Shown in pieces: positions 24,027 to 33,465 of a stretch of 64,000 nt of DNA. Location of the stretch: contig NZ_QTSU01000001.1 of NCBI RefSeq assembly GCF_003382365.1, positions 1,426,001 through 1,490,000 of the forward strand, in the 5' to 3' direction. The notes under the pieces were generated by a model, which made no database searches, had not been told where the DNA came from, and saw only the letters and a program-made list of their open reading frames with translations. The DNA comes from Lysobacter silvisoli (GTDB taxonomy: Bacteria > Pseudomonadota > Gammaproteobacteria > Xanthomonadales > Xanthomonadaceae). Every line of letters begins with the position of its first letter. The first letter of the stretch is position 1. Both the position numbers and the translations under genes were made by a program.

Positions 24027-26483
24027 TCAGGCCGTGGCCTGGCTGCGTTCGCTGCTCGTGGGCTTGCCCTTACCGGAGCCCTTGCGATTGGCGTAGAACG
24101 AAGGCAGCCACTGGTCCGGCACCAGATCGTCGACGCCGACACCGTTGCGCTGCGCTTCGTTCTGCAGCACGCGGTGCATGATTTCGATGTTGTCGGTGGA
24201 GGCGGAGATCACCGCCAGCGAGTCGTCCAGGCCGCGCAGGTTGAGCTGGCAGACGGTCGCGGCGTGGCCCTGCTTGACCAGGAAGCAGCGCGAACGCTCG
24301 TCCAGGCCCTTGACCACCTGGTACTCGGCATCGGTGAGCTTGAGGCCCTCGATGTAGTCCTCGCGGCTGGCGTTGGGGTTGGGCAGCAGGATCAGGGTCG
24401 CGGTCTGCTCGATCAGCGAGGCCGAGATATCGCTGGCCAGCGCGTCTTCCGGGCTCTGGGTGGCGAAGATGCCCAGGCCGTTCTGCTTACGGATGGTCTT
24501 CTGCTTGTTCTTGGCGAATTCCTTGAGGCCGCCGGAGCCGTCGAGGATCTTCCAGAACTCGTCCATCACGTAGATCAGCGGACGGCCGTCGATCAGCTCC
24601 TCCAGGCGGTGCAGCAGGTAGTTGATCACCGGCACGCGCACTTCGGGGTTGTCGATCACATCGGTGTAGTCGAAGCCGATGATGTTGGCCTTTTCCAGAT
24701 TGATGGTGTCGACCGGGTTGTCGAACACCCAGCCCAGCGAGTTGCCGGCCGTCCACTTGCGCAGGCGCGCGAACAGGCCGTCGTCGCCCATGTTCGGCAG
24801 GCTCTTCTGCAGGTTGGTCATGCTGCGCAGGTGCTTGGGCGTGTCGAGCATGTTCTCGACCGCGCGGAAGATGTCCTCGTCCTCGCGCGCCGAATACTGG
24901 GTCTTGCCGGCCAGCACCTTGATCAGGTCGGCCAGGAACTGCACGTTGGCTTCGTTGCGGTCGCACTGGAACGGATTGAAGCCGGTGGGCTGGCCGTTCT
25001 CCAGCGCCAGGTAGTTGCCGCCGCAGGCGCGGACGAAGATCTCGGCGCCGCGGTCCTTGTCGAAGAAGAAGATCGTCGGCGTGGGCTTGAGCTTCTGCAC
25101 CTGGCTGAGCAGGAAGTTGATCAGCGCGGTCTTACCGGTACCGGACTTACCGATCACCATGGTATTGGCGATCGCCTTCTCGCCCAGCGAATTCTCGGCC
25201 GGATGGGTGGCGTGGAAGTTGAAGTAGTACGGCTGGCCGTTGGTGGTCTGCAGCGTGGTGACGCAGTCGCCCCAAGGATTGTTTTCCTTCTTGCCGGTGG
25301 CGAAGTTGTGCAGCGGCGACAGGCCCAGGAAGTTCAGCGAGCTGACGTTGGCCAGGCGCGTGCGGTACTGCCAGTTGCCCGGGAACTGCGAATAGAACGA
25401 GGCGGTGACGGCCAGGTCTTCCTTGGCCGAAACGAAGCCGGCGTTGGACAGTTCGGCGCGGGCCTGGGCGATGTTCTGGGCCAGGCGCTCCTGGCTTTCG
25501 GCGTACAGGCAGATGGTGAAGTGGTACTCGCCCAGGACGAAGTTGCCCGAGGCCAGCTGGTCCATCGCCATGTCGAGCTCGACGATCTGGCTGACCGCCT
25601 TATCGCCCGACGAAATCATCATGCCCTTGGTGCGGTCGAGCACCTTGAGCGCGTCCTGGCGCCCCATCGGGCTGAACGAGTGCGTGATCACGTACTCGAA
25701 ATCCAGGTACTTCAGGCCGTTGAGGATGCCGGGGTACGTGGCATCGGTGTATTCCTTGACGTTCAGCATGGCGCCGAAGTGATTCACGCCGGTGGGCGTG
25801 TTGATCACGAAGTCGCCGGTCTTGTTGGAGAACATCAGCCGGCTGACCGGCAGGTAGCTCGGGATCGGCGCGGGCAGCACCGGCACGGGCTCGTCGATGC
25901 GGTTGAGCAGGTAGCCGAAGAACTCCAGCGCCTCGGAGAAGACGATGCCGTTCTTGGCCTCGTACATGCACAGCCGGCGCGGCGCGTAGTCCTTGAGCAC
26001 GGCCTCGACGTTGCCGGCCAGCTCCAGCACCTTGGCCACGGCCTGGTCCTGCTCTTCCTGCAGCTGCTGGGCGTTGGCCGACTTCTCGACGAAACGCTTA
26101 CCGCCGACGATCGGGCGGTACATCATGGTCAGGTAAAGCTCGTTCTGCATGAGCTTCTGGCTCGACAGCGCCGTGAAGTAGCCGTCGGACATTTCCTGAT
26201 TGAACGTCTGGTCGAACTGGCTGCCGCCGGCGATGCGGCGCTTGCGGCGCACGTCGTGGACCCAGAACGCGACGTTGGTGAAGTCCGGCGCGCGCAGGGT
26301 CTGCAGCATGCGGTTGAAGGTGTTGTGGCGGTGCTCGATTTCCCACTCTTCGCGGCCGACGAACGGCAGCCCGCCCAGGTTCCACACCAGCATGAAGTCG
26401 CCGCCGGTGGTCTTGATCACCGTCGGGGAGACATGCGAGGACAGCGGGATGAAATCGCTGATGGGTGCGTCGGGAGTCAGCAT
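24027..26483 (-). CDS. virB4: VirB4 ATPase
   Basis: 818 residues, the normal length for VirB4. An N-terminal CagE/VirB4 domain precedes the C-terminal ATPase with Walker A GKSGTGKT at 445-452 and Walker B LIYVMDEFWKIL. The large cytoplasmic hexamer powers T4SS assembly and substrate transfer together with VirB11 and VirD4. The ATG at 26483 is used; an in-frame TTG 42 bases upstream would add 14 residues. It follows virB3 after 154 bases, the largest gap inside the virB run. Confidence 0.96.
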   Translation of the reverse strand: MLTPDAPISDFIPLSSHVSPTVIKTTGGDFMLVWNLGGLPFVGREEWEIEHRHNTFNRMLQTLRAPDFTNVAFWVHDVRRKRRIAGGSQFDQTFNQEMSDGYFTALSSQKLMQNELYLTMMYRPIVGGKRFVEKSANAQQLQEEQDQAVAKVLELAGNVEAVLKDYAPRRLCMYEAKNGIVFSEALEFFGYLLNRIDEPVPVLPAPIPSYLPVSRLMFSNKTGDFVINTPTGVNHFGAMLNVKEYTDATYPGILNGLKYLDFEYVITHSFSPMGRQDALKVLDRTKGMMISSGDKAVSQIVELDMAMDQLASGNFVLGEYHFTICLYAESQERLAQNIAQARAELSNAGFVSAKEDLAVTASFYSQFPGNWQYRTRLANVSSLNFLGLSPLHNFATGKKENNPWGDCVTTLQTTNGQPYYFNFHATHPAENSLGEKAIANTMVIGKSGTGKTALINFLLSQVQKLKPTPTIFFFDKDRGAEIFVRACGGNYLALENGQPTGFNPFQCDRNEANVQFLADLIKVLAGKTQYSAREDEDIFRAVENMLDTPKHLRSMTNLQKSLPNMGDDGLFARLRKWTAGNSLGWVFDNPVDTINLEKANIIGFDYTDVIDNPEVRVPVINYLLHRLEELIDGRPLIYVMDEFWKILDGSGGLKEFAKNKQKTIRKQNGLGIFATQSPEDALASDISASLIEQTATLILLPNPNASREDYIEGLKLTDAEYQVVKGLDERSRCFLVKQGHAATVCQLNLRGLDDSLAVISASTDNIEIMHRVLQNEAQRNGVGVDDLVPDQWLPSFYANRKGSGKGKPTSSERSQATA

Positions 26484-26637
26484 GGGCGTGCGTGTCTGCT
26501 CTAGGTCGGTTAACGATGGAAACAACGGTAAAAACGGACTGCGGTGGCCGAGCCGGCAGCGCCGCCGCGAGGGCGAAGCCGCCTTGGAACTGCAAACCCG
26601 GACGCCATCGCGGGGTGACCGCGATGGCGCCGGGGGA

Positions 26638-26949
26638 TTACGCCTTCTTCTTGTCGCCCGGGCCGCGGTAGATGTTCGGTGTGAACACCCACATGCCCGA
26701 GTGGTGCTGGAGATTGCGCATGCGGAATTTCAGCTTCCACCGCAAGCCCAGCAACCGGAAGATCATTTCGTCGCGTCGGGCCATCTGGCGCATCACGAAG
26801 ATGACCAGCGGCAACAGCGCGATGCAGAACATGTTGATGTAGAACGTCAGCAGGATGCACCCGCCCGCACCGATGGCGAAGGGGATGTAAGGCACCCCCA
26901 GGAACATGGGCGGCCGGGTGCAACCCCGGAACAGCACGTTCTTATGCAT
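26638..26949 (-). CDS. virB3: VirB3 inner-membrane protein
   Basis: 103 residues with the VirB3 pattern: N-terminal LFRGCTRPPMFLGVPYIPF followed by a hydrophobic hairpin at about 24-53 and a basic cytoplasmic end. It partners with VirB4 at the inner membrane. The start overlaps the end of virB2 by 8 bases, so translation is coupled. Confidence 0.9.
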   Translation of the reverse strand: MHKNVLFRGCTRPPMFLGVPYIPFAIGAGGCILLTFYINMFCIALLPLVIFVMRQMARRDEMIFRLLGLRWKLKFRMRNLQHHSGMWVFTPNIYRGPGDKKKA

Positions 26950-27313
26950 AGGTCTGCGACAGGACCGTCAGCATCACGCCCGAACCGACGTCTTCCGGGA
27001 TGATCATCTTGGCCAGCTGAGCGGCGGCGCCGATCAGGAAGCCGCCGATCAGGATCGGAGCGACGTCGGAAATGCGCTTGTGAGCGAACGCGATCTGGTA
27101 GCCGGCGAAGATCACCGCCATCGTGACCACGGCGACCGAGGCGATGTTCAGCAGGCCGTTGAGGTTGTTGATGAAGCCCTTGACGCGGCCGGCTGCGTCG
27201 GCGCCGCCGCCGCTCTGGGCGAACGCGATGTCCGGCACGGCCAGCATGCCGACGAACAGGGCCGCCATGAGGAAGGACGTGAAGATGGTCTTGAGCTGCG
27301 CGTTGGAGTTCAT
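26942..27313 (-). CDS. virB2: VirB2 pilin
   Basis: 123 residues from the ATG at 27313 behind AGAGGGA. A long signal peptide ends at AFAQ (about 32). The mature pilin has a Gly-rich loop and two hydrophobic helices (about 53-74 and 82-103) separated by the short polar loop HKRISD, as in VirB2/TrbC. It is the major pilus subunit and part of the channel. Confidence 0.92.
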   Translation of the reverse strand: MNSNAQLKTIFTSFLMAALFVGMLAVPDIAFAQSGGGADAAGRVKGFINNLNGLLNIASVAVVTMAVIFAGYQIAFAHKRISDVAPILIGGFLIGAAAQLAKMIIPEDVGSGVMLTVLSQTYA

Positions 27314-27385
27314 GGATAGATCCCTCTTTCGATTGACAACGGTTTGAATGGTGAAACCCTCTGGTTTCAAACTACAAGCGGCACG

Positions 27386-28252
27386 CTAAAAAACGAATGC
27401 CTGATCCCCCTGGGATTGCTCGCTGGCGGGCGCGGGGGCATCCGCCATCGGTTGAAGCTTGACCGGCGCCGATGCTTGCTGGGCGGTCACCGCGCCCATC
27501 ATCGGCGCGACGGTGCCTGGCTGCGGCGGAAAGGTCGAAACCTGAACGGGCAGGCTCGGGGCCGGAGAATTCTGAACAGGCGCGGCCGAGGCCATCGCGA
27601 CGACCGGCGCGGCCATGGGCGCGGCGACCGGCGCGGGCGCCGGGGCGGCCATGCTGATGCGCGCGGCCATGGGCGAAGCGGCGGCCGTGACCGAGGCCAG
27701 GCGCTGCGGGCCGGACTGGCGGCCGGCGGTGTACAGCGGCATGCGGCTCACCGGCATGGTCTTGCGCGAGGCCTTGCCGACCACGGCGATGGCCTGGTCG
27801 TCGGCCGCGGCGGCCGGCTTGGCGCCCATCGAGGCATAGACCTTCTGCACGTAGCCGTGGCGGAAGCCGGTGACGAAGTTGCCGGAGTAGTAGCAGCTGA
27901 AGGACTTGCCCCAGTCGCCGCTGGAACGGCCGTAGCACTCGGCCAGGATGCGCGAGCCGGCCTGCAGGTTCGGGCAGGCCTCGAAGGCTTTTTCGTAGGA
28001 ATCCAGGCCGTACTTGGCCAGGTTGTAGCGATTGACCTGGGCCAGGCCGAGGGAGAAGTTGTAGCCCTTGCCCTCGAGCATGCGCACGGTGGCCAGGGCT
28101 TCGGACAGGTTGCGGGGCTGGCGCACCAGGCGGCCGCCGACGACGCCGATGGCGTACGGATTGTACGAGGACTCCACGCTCACGACGTGATGCATGACCT
28201 CGTGCGGAACCGCCAGGCTGGGGCAGCTCATCAATTCGATACCGGGCAACAT
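27386..28252 (-). CDS. virB1: VirB1 lytic transglycosylase
   Basis: 288 residues. The SLT domain occupies about 10-150 with catalytic E27 (VVSVESSYNPYAIGV), LGLAQVNRYN and the later YNxGxxxxG-like YYSGNFVTGF. It opens local gaps in peptidoglycan for assembly of the secretion channel. The N-terminus shows no ordinary signal peptide, so the route to the periplasm is unclear. The C-terminal about 130 residues are Ala/Pro/Val/Met-rich and probably disordered. Confidence 0.92.
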   Translation of the reverse strand: MLPGIELMSCPSLAVPHEVMHHVVSVESSYNPYAIGVVGGRLVRQPRNLSEALATVRMLEGKGYNFSLGLAQVNRYNLAKYGLDSYEKAFEACPNLQAGSRILAECYGRSSGDWGKSFSCYYSGNFVTGFRHGYVQKVYASMGAKPAAAADDQAIAVVGKASRKTMPVSRMPLYTAGRQSGPQRLASVTAAASPMAARISMAAPAPAPVAAPMAAPVVAMASAAPVQNSPAPSLPVQVSTFPPQPGTVAPMMGAVTAQQASAPVKLQPMADAPAPASEQSQGDQAFVF

Positions 28253-28437
28253 CCGTATTTCCCCCCTGTGCCGACCTTGGCGCTGCTGTCACAAAACTGT
28301 TCGAGAACAGCCAGTTATGTGCGCATCGGCACAGCAATCATTCATCTAGCGGTTGGCGATGTCAACAACTGCGGCTTTGCCCTACCCCGGCGAAACCGCC
28401 CCCATCGACGCGATACTGAGACCGACCTCGCGTTTCA

Positions 28438-29478
28438 CTACTCGGCGAACGCACGTTCCGGGTTGAAATCGATACCCGTGATGTAGCGCGCGCCGGCGTG
28501 GGCCTTGATATGGACCACGATATCGATGGTCATCATCAACAAGCGCTTGATGACCGCGAATTCGAGCCCCGAACCCTCCGCCGACGCCTTCACCATCAGC
28601 GCCAGCTGGTCCCAGGTCTGAGCCGTGCTGCCGGCGTGGCAGCTGGTGATCGAACCCGGGTGGCCGGAGGCGCAGTTACGAATGAAGTAGAACGACTCGT
28701 CGCCTCGAAGCTCGGCCAGGATGATCCGGTCGGGCTTCATGCGCAGACAAGCTTCCATGCAACTCTTTGCAGTGACGTTGCTGGTGCTTTGTCCGCCTTT
28801 CGAGTAGAGCAAGTGCACTACGTTCGGCTGGTTGATGAAAAGCTCGCGCGCGTCCTCGATCGTGACCAGGCGCTCGTTGTCCGGAATATGGCCCACCAGC
28901 GACTTCATGAAGGTGGTCTTGCCGCTGCCGGTGGCGCTGGCCACGACCACGTTCTTCTTGTACTGCACGGACTTCTTGAAGAACTCGGCGTAGTTGCGCG
29001 AGGCGCGCAGCTCCAGCAGCTCGCGGTCGTGATCGCTGATGGTGTGCGCGCTTTCCAGGATCTGGTTGAAGAACCCGTCTTCCTGATACTGCGCCAGGGT
29101 CTTGCTGTGCTTGGCCGGCAGTCGGATGGTGATCGAGACCTTGCCCGGATCGCAGGCCGGCGGGATCACGAACTGGGCGCGCTGGCCGGTCGGGAAGGTC
29201 AACGAGACCACCGGGTCGGCATCGGTGATGCGCTGACCCGTGTTGCTCTCGTTGACCACCGCGGTGCAGAACTGGCGGGCGCGCTCGAAGGTGAGCGAGG
29301 GCACGTCCACCTTCTGCCAGCCCTCGCGGGTTTCCAGGTACAGCTCGCCCGGCTTGTTGATGCAGATTTCGGTGACGTCCGTGGATTTCATGAACTCATG
29401 GATGCCCAGCACTTCGTACTGGTAATCCAGGAAGCCGTTCGATACCGCGGCGATAGGCGAATTGTCCATGCTACCCAC
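28438..29478 (-). CDS. virB11: VirB11 ATPase
   Basis: 346 residues. RecA-like hexameric traffic ATPase with Walker A ATGSGKTTF, an Asp box, Walker B RIILAELRGDE and a His box (GHPGSITSCHAGS). It switches the machine between pilus building and secretion. The GTG at 29478 has GGAGG nine bases upstream; the ATG three codons later (29469) is the alternative start. It follows virB10 after 23 bases. Confidence 0.95.
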   Translation of the reverse strand: MGSMDNSPIAAVSNGFLDYQYEVLGIHEFMKSTDVTEICINKPGELYLETREGWQKVDVPSLTFERARQFCTAVVNESNTGQRITDADPVVSLTFPTGQRAQFVIPPACDPGKVSITIRLPAKHSKTLAQYQEDGFFNQILESAHTISDHDRELLELRASRNYAEFFKKSVQYKKNVVVASATGSGKTTFMKSLVGHIPDNERLVTIEDARELFINQPNVVHLLYSKGGQSTSNVTAKSCMEACLRMKPDRIILAELRGDESFYFIRNCASGHPGSITSCHAGSTAQTWDQLALMVKASAEGSGLEFAVIKRLLMMTIDIVVHIKAHAGARYITGIDFNPERAFAE

Positions 29479-29501
29479 TCAGTACACCCTCCCGTCCATC
29501 A

Positions 29502-30776
29502 TCAGCGGATGATGGACGAGAAATCGACGTCCTTAGCGACGTAGACGTTGACGATCGTGCCCTGGTTGATCGTCACCGTCGCGGGACGGTTGACGCTCTT
29601 GTCCAGGGCCTGGTTAGCCAGGCGCTCGATCGAACGCGCGGTCACGCTCTCGTACGGGCTCTGCACCACCACGCCGCCCGGGGCGACGGTGTTGGTCTCC
29701 GGGCCGTTCTCGGCCGCGGCGTACTTAAACGCGTCCGCGATCAGGCTGATCATCAGCGCCGAGGCGATACGGCTGCCCCAATGCGCGTTGTAATCGCCCG
29801 GATGGCCGGCGCCGCCGAGGTTGTCCACGCCCGGGCTGGCCATGTTCACGTCGATGCCGGTCGGGGTGGTGATGCGGTCCCAGATCACCGAGACGCGCGG
29901 ACCGTTGATGCCCTCGGCCTGGTAGCGGCCGGAGATCTTCGAGCCCTTGGGCAGCAGCAGGCGGCGGCCGTTGATCGAGTAGGTCGGCTCGGTCACCACG
30001 CAGGAGGTGAAGCCCGGCACGTCGGTGACGATGCGGGTCTCCATCACGCAGCGGATGTAGGTGCCGCGCACCAGCAGGGTGTCCGGATTGAAGATCGGAC
30101 GCGCGCTGGCCACCTGGGCCAGCTCACGGGCCTTCTGCTGCGCTTGCGGCGACTGCATCTGACCGTCGGGGCCCGGCACCATCGACATCATCTGGCGCGC
30201 GTATTCGTCCGGCGGAGTCATGCCGGCGGTGGCGGCCGAACCCGGCTGCATCTGGGTCGGCGGCAGGCCTTCGGCGTTGTTCTGCATTCGGCGCTCCATC
30301 AGCGTCGGGCCGCGCGGACCGGTGTCCTCGACCACCATGGCCGGCTGGTCGCCGCCCATCTGCGGCGGCTGCTCCGGGGCCAGCGGCACCGGCGGCAGGT
30401 CCTGCACGGGTTCGGGCGGCAGCGGCGGCGCGACCTCCGAGGCCGCCTTGGGCAGCTCGGGGATGCTGACCACTTCTTCCTCGACCTTGGGCTTGTCGTC
30501 GTCGCCCGAGGTGGCGCTGGTGAACATCCAGACCGCAGCGAAGATCAGCAGCAGCACGATGCCGACAAGGAAGAACAGCGCCTTGCGGTTGAGCTTCTGC
30601 ACGTCGCTGGACTTCAGCAGCGGCGCGCCGGCGTCCAGGTTGGGCGCTTGGGCGGCCTGTTGCTGCTGGCCGTAATAGGGATTCGCGCCGTAAGCGCCGT
30701 AGCTCTGCTGATCCTGCGCAGCGCCGGCGTTCTCGTCGGAATGATCGGGCGGGTTGGGCGGCATGGTATGGGTCAT
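29502..30776 (-). CDS. virB10: VirB10 core-complex protein
   Basis: 424 residues from the ATG at 30776, which overlaps the virB9 stop (ATGA). A cytoplasmic Gln/Tyr/Ala-rich N-terminus (1-63), one membrane segment (about 66-87), a Pro/Glu-rich periplasmic linker, and the C-terminal beta-barrel domain (from about 245, RPIFNPDTLLVRGTYIRC) that with VirB7 and VirB9 forms the outer-membrane ring. VirB10 spans both membranes. Confidence 0.95.
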   Translation of the reverse strand: MTHTMPPNPPDHSDENAGAAQDQQSYGAYGANPYYGQQQQAAQAPNLDAGAPLLKSSDVQKLNRKALFFLVGIVLLLIFAAVWMFTSATSGDDDKPKVEEEVVSIPELPKAASEVAPPLPPEPVQDLPPVPLAPEQPPQMGGDQPAMVVEDTGPRGPTLMERRMQNNAEGLPPTQMQPGSAATAGMTPPDEYARQMMSMVPGPDGQMQSPQAQQKARELAQVASARPIFNPDTLLVRGTYIRCVMETRIVTDVPGFTSCVVTEPTYSINGRRLLLPKGSKISGRYQAEGINGPRVSVIWDRITTPTGIDVNMASPGVDNLGGAGHPGDYNAHWGSRIASALMISLIADAFKYAAAENGPETNTVAPGGVVVQSPYESVTARSIERLANQALDKSVNRPATVTINQGTIVNVYVAKDVDFSSIIR

Positions 30777-31555
30777 TTCTGCTTGTTCCTGCGCAGACCG
30801 ACGACGTTGTTGCCGTGGCGGATGATCAAGTAGGGATACGTGCCGTGCACGACGATGGTGTTTTCTTCGACCGTGGTGTTGACCACGAAGTCCTCGCCGC
30901 TTTCGCGTTCGCGAGCGAACACCGCCGGGAAGTTGCCCGTGGGCAGATCCTTCAGGTTGCTCATCTTCACGTAGGTGAACTGGCCGTCGTCGTACACGTT
31001 CACCGGAATCAGCCACACCTTCTTCTTCGCGCTACGCGTGGAGTACTGGTAGTCGAAGTGGTAGACGCGGGCCTTGTCCAGCGCGGTGCTGATTTCGGGC
31101 ACCGGCGCCGGCGGCTCTTCCTTGGTGCTCTTGGCGGTGAACTCGGTGTCCTTGGGGTAGACGAACTTCACCTTGTACTGCACGCCGGCCTGCTTGGCCT
31201 GCTCCAGCACGCGCCAATCCGTGGCCACGACCTTCAGCTCCAGGATGTAGGAGTGCATGGACGTGCGGATCATCATGTTGGTGTCGACGTCGACGTTCTT
31301 CGGCTTCAGGTAGAAGACGTTGTCGCGACGGCTCAGGTCCCAGCCGCTGCTGAAACCCGTGCTGTAGTCGAGAATGTTCTCGTTCGGGTCCAGCTCGATC
31401 TGCGTGGTGATGCCCAGACCGGTGCGCACCTGGTAGATGCGGCTGGGTTCGTATTCGTATTCCTGGACCACTTGGGCCGCAGCGGGTAGCGCCGAGCCGG
31501 CGAGCGCCAGGAACAGCAGGGCGGCGGCGAGGCGATGTTTACGCAGGCAATTCAT
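30773..31555 (-). CDS. virB9: VirB9 core-complex protein
   Basis: 260 residues with a signal peptide (LAAALLFLALAGSALPAAAQ) and the VirB9/CagX fold: an N-terminal domain with YQVRTGLGITTQIELDP and a C-terminal beta-sandwich (YVKMSNLKDLPTGNFPAVF) that binds VirB7 and VirB10. Its start overlaps the virB8 stop as ATGA and its stop overlaps the virB10 start. Confidence 0.95.
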   Translation of the reverse strand: MNCLRKHRLAAALLFLALAGSALPAAAQVVQEYEYEPSRIYQVRTGLGITTQIELDPNENILDYSTGFSSGWDLSRRDNVFYLKPKNVDVDTNMMIRTSMHSYILELKVVATDWRVLEQAKQAGVQYKVKFVYPKDTEFTAKSTKEEPPAPVPEISTALDKARVYHFDYQYSTRSAKKKVWLIPVNVYDDGQFTYVKMSNLKDLPTGNFPAVFARERESGEDFVVNTTVEENTIVVHGTYPYLIIRHGNNVVGLRRNKQK

Positions 31556-32526
31556 CGGGTGCTGACTCCATTCGCATTACCGGTCGGTGCGGGTGCGGCC
31601 GGCGGCGTGGCCGGATTGGCGGTGGTGGGTGCGGCGCCGGGCTGGACCGGGGCGCCGGGGATTTGCGGCGCGCCCGGGGTGGGCGGAACCTGGTTCGGGT
31701 CCACCGACGGCGCGTTCGGGTCCACCGGGGCGGCGGGCGCGGCGGCCGGAGCGGCCTGCTGCGGCACCGGGAATTCGCTGCCCGAGTTGACCGGCGGCGC
31801 GGCAGCGTAGTCGTTGTCGACGCGGTAGCTGGTGACCTGGAAGCCGAGCGGGTTCAGGACGCGGTTGTTCTCGTCCATCTTCAGGTTCGACTTGTACAGG
31901 AACTCGATCGTGGCGATCTTGCTGTCCAGCGGTGCGGACGAGCCCGCCTGCTTGTTGAACAGGGTGCGCTGGAAACGCACGGTCGCGGTCTTGGGCGCCT
32001 CATTGGTGTTGCTGCCGCCGTGCAGCTGGATGCTGAGGATCTTGACCCGGACGGTCTTGTCCTTGCCGAACAGCGTGATCGGGTTGGTCTTGTTGGTGCT
32101 GTCGTACAGCTGCTTGTAGCCGCCGGTCACGTTCGGGGTGCCCATGGCGAACACCGTCGACCAGTCGCGCTCGCCGATCTGCGAGAAGTCGTAGGACTCG
32201 CGCGCCATGATGAAGTGCGAGATGTTGCTCTTATTGAGCGCCTCGCTGGCGGCGATGCTGGGGTTCTCGAAGTCGTTGCGCAGGCGCGCGATGGTGGCGG
32301 TGCCGGTGTAGGCGTCGGCCATCACCAGGTACGGCACCTTCTCCTTCAACGGCAGGAAGAAGAAATAGCCGCCGGCCAGGATCAGGGCCATGAGGATGGC
32401 CGCCCACGCCACTATCCACGCGCGCTTTTCGCTGCGACGCGCGATGTCGGCGATGGTGACCTCGTAATTCACGGCCTTGGCGACCGCGTTGTCCACTGCG
32501 GGAGTGGCTGTTTTCTTTCCGAACAT
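31552..32526 (-). CDS. virB8: VirB8 assembly factor
   Basis: 324 residues from the ATG at 32526. A short cytoplasmic N-terminus, one membrane segment (about 38-58, WIVAWAAILMALILAGGYFFF) and the periplasmic NTF2-like VirB8 domain (about 70-230, YDFSQIGERDWSTVF). The last about 90 residues form a Pro/Ala/Asn-rich tail. An ATG at 32538 is an alternative start; neither has a clear ribosome site. Confidence 0.93.
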   Translation of the reverse strand: MFGKKTATPAVDNAVAKAVNYEVTIADIARRSEKRAWIVAWAAILMALILAGGYFFFLPLKEKVPYLVMADAYTGTATIARLRNDFENPSIAASEALNKSNISHFIMARESYDFSQIGERDWSTVFAMGTPNVTGGYKQLYDSTNKTNPITLFGKDKTVRVKILSIQLHGGSNTNEAPKTATVRFQRTLFNKQAGSSAPLDSKIATIEFLYKSNLKMDENNRVLNPLGFQVTSYRVDNDYAAAPPVNSGSEFPVPQQAAPAAAPAAPVDPNAPSVDPNQVPPTPGAPQIPGAPVQPGAAPTTANPATPPAAPAPTGNANGVSTR

Positions 32527-32622
32527 CTTAGGCTGCATCCAGATCGAGGATGGAAGGTTCGCCGCGCGGCGCGCGCTGCGGCCCGGGGGCCGCAACGCCG
32601 CCCTGCGGCGACAGGCGCTCGC

Positions 32623-33099
32623 TTACGGCGCGACTCCGGCCACGTGCGTCGCCTCGGCCTGCGCGGGCGCCGAAGCCGGCACCGCCGACGGCGCCGGGGC
32701 GCCTGCGCGCACCACGATCTGGCCGTTTTCGACGGACACCGACACGCCCTGCGCGGCGTAGGCCGAGCTGAGCTGCGACACCGCGTCCTGGACGCTGGTG
32801 GTGTGGATCTCGGCCACGCCCTGGTGCAGGGTGAAGTCGGACGGATGCAGGTACGACAGCGGCATCTGCGAGTCCCGCGCCCAACGCTCGAGCATGGTCT
32901 TGAGCGTCCCGTCCATCGGCGACGGGTAATAGACGTAGGTCTTCTGCAGCGGGATTTCGCTGGGCAGTTCCGCGAAGCGGTTGACCGGCTTCCAACGGCC
33001 GCCGAAGTCCGGCGCCGGACGGGTGGCGCACCCGGCCAGGGCGACCGTGACGGCCGCCGCGATCAACAAACGATGACTGGTTGCAGTAAAGGTACTCAC
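32623..33099 (-). CDS. virB7: VirB7 lipoprotein with N0-like domain
   Basis: 158 residues from a GTG at 33099, preceded by GGGGAAAGC. Signal peptide with lipobox LAGC, lipidated at C24. After a segment that pairs with VirB9, the C-terminal part (HQGVAEIHTTSVQDAVSQLS, then GVSVSVENGQIVVR) resembles the secretin N0 domain that is the hallmark of Xanthomonas VirB7. It is the first gene of the virB block. A longer in-frame reading lacks any signal peptide at its start and is not used. Confidence 0.9.
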   Translation of the reverse strand: MSTFTATSHRLLIAAAVTVALAGCATRPAPDFGGRWKPVNRFAELPSEIPLQKTYVYYPSPMDGTLKTMLERWARDSQMPLSYLHPSDFTLHQGVAEIHTTSVQDAVSQLSSAYAAQGVSVSVENGQIVVRAGAPAPSAVPASAPAQAEATHVAGVAP

Positions 33100-33465
33100 G
33101 CTTTCCCCAATGGTCTGAATTAACGCGCGCGCCGATCCGCGACGGTGGCGATACGCAGCCGGCGGCGCCGGTGCGGTGGCGCCACCTTGGTCGAGATCAG
33201 TGAAATTGAGATGACCGGACAGTGCTCGGTCGTTGTGCGCTCGCCGCAACCGTCTCCCCGACGGCGCGAACCGCGCGTGCTCCCGTCGCATCGGGCGACG
33301 ACGTCGCAGCCGATGAACGACAAGAGTGAATCGTTCTGTCCATGAACTCCCCCCTACAGCGCGGTCAGATTTCCTGACGAGCCTCTTGCGACGCTCGTCA
33401 CTGAAGGTTAGCCCGAACTCTGAGGTATGGGCAAGAGGGCCACAGACGATGTGCCCCCAATGATG
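33100..33465. promoter_or_regulatory. Leader region of the T4SS block
   Basis: This 366-base stretch between virB7 and the aminotransferase gene has no believable gene and must hold the virB promoter. I could not identify convincing -35/-10 hexamers or a CpxR-type GTAAA-N5-GTAAA box. It contains a perfect inverted repeat at 33375-33400. Confidence 0.4.
33375..33400. repeat. Perfect inverted repeat upstream of virB7
   Basis: TGACGAGC and GCTCGTCA flank the 10-base spacer CTCTTGCGAC. There is no T-run on either strand. It may be an operator for the T4SS transcript or a structured end of the aminotransferase mRNA. Confidence 0.5.

Noticed and set aside
12045-33099. Conjugative transfer system
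   Set aside because: No relaxase, oriT-like site, entry-exclusion or partition genes are seen; cargo genes carry XVIPCD and lytic domains instead.
33120-33345. Short frames in the virB7 leader
   Set aside because: Arg-rich, no ribosome site, and on conflicting strands; more likely promoter DNA.
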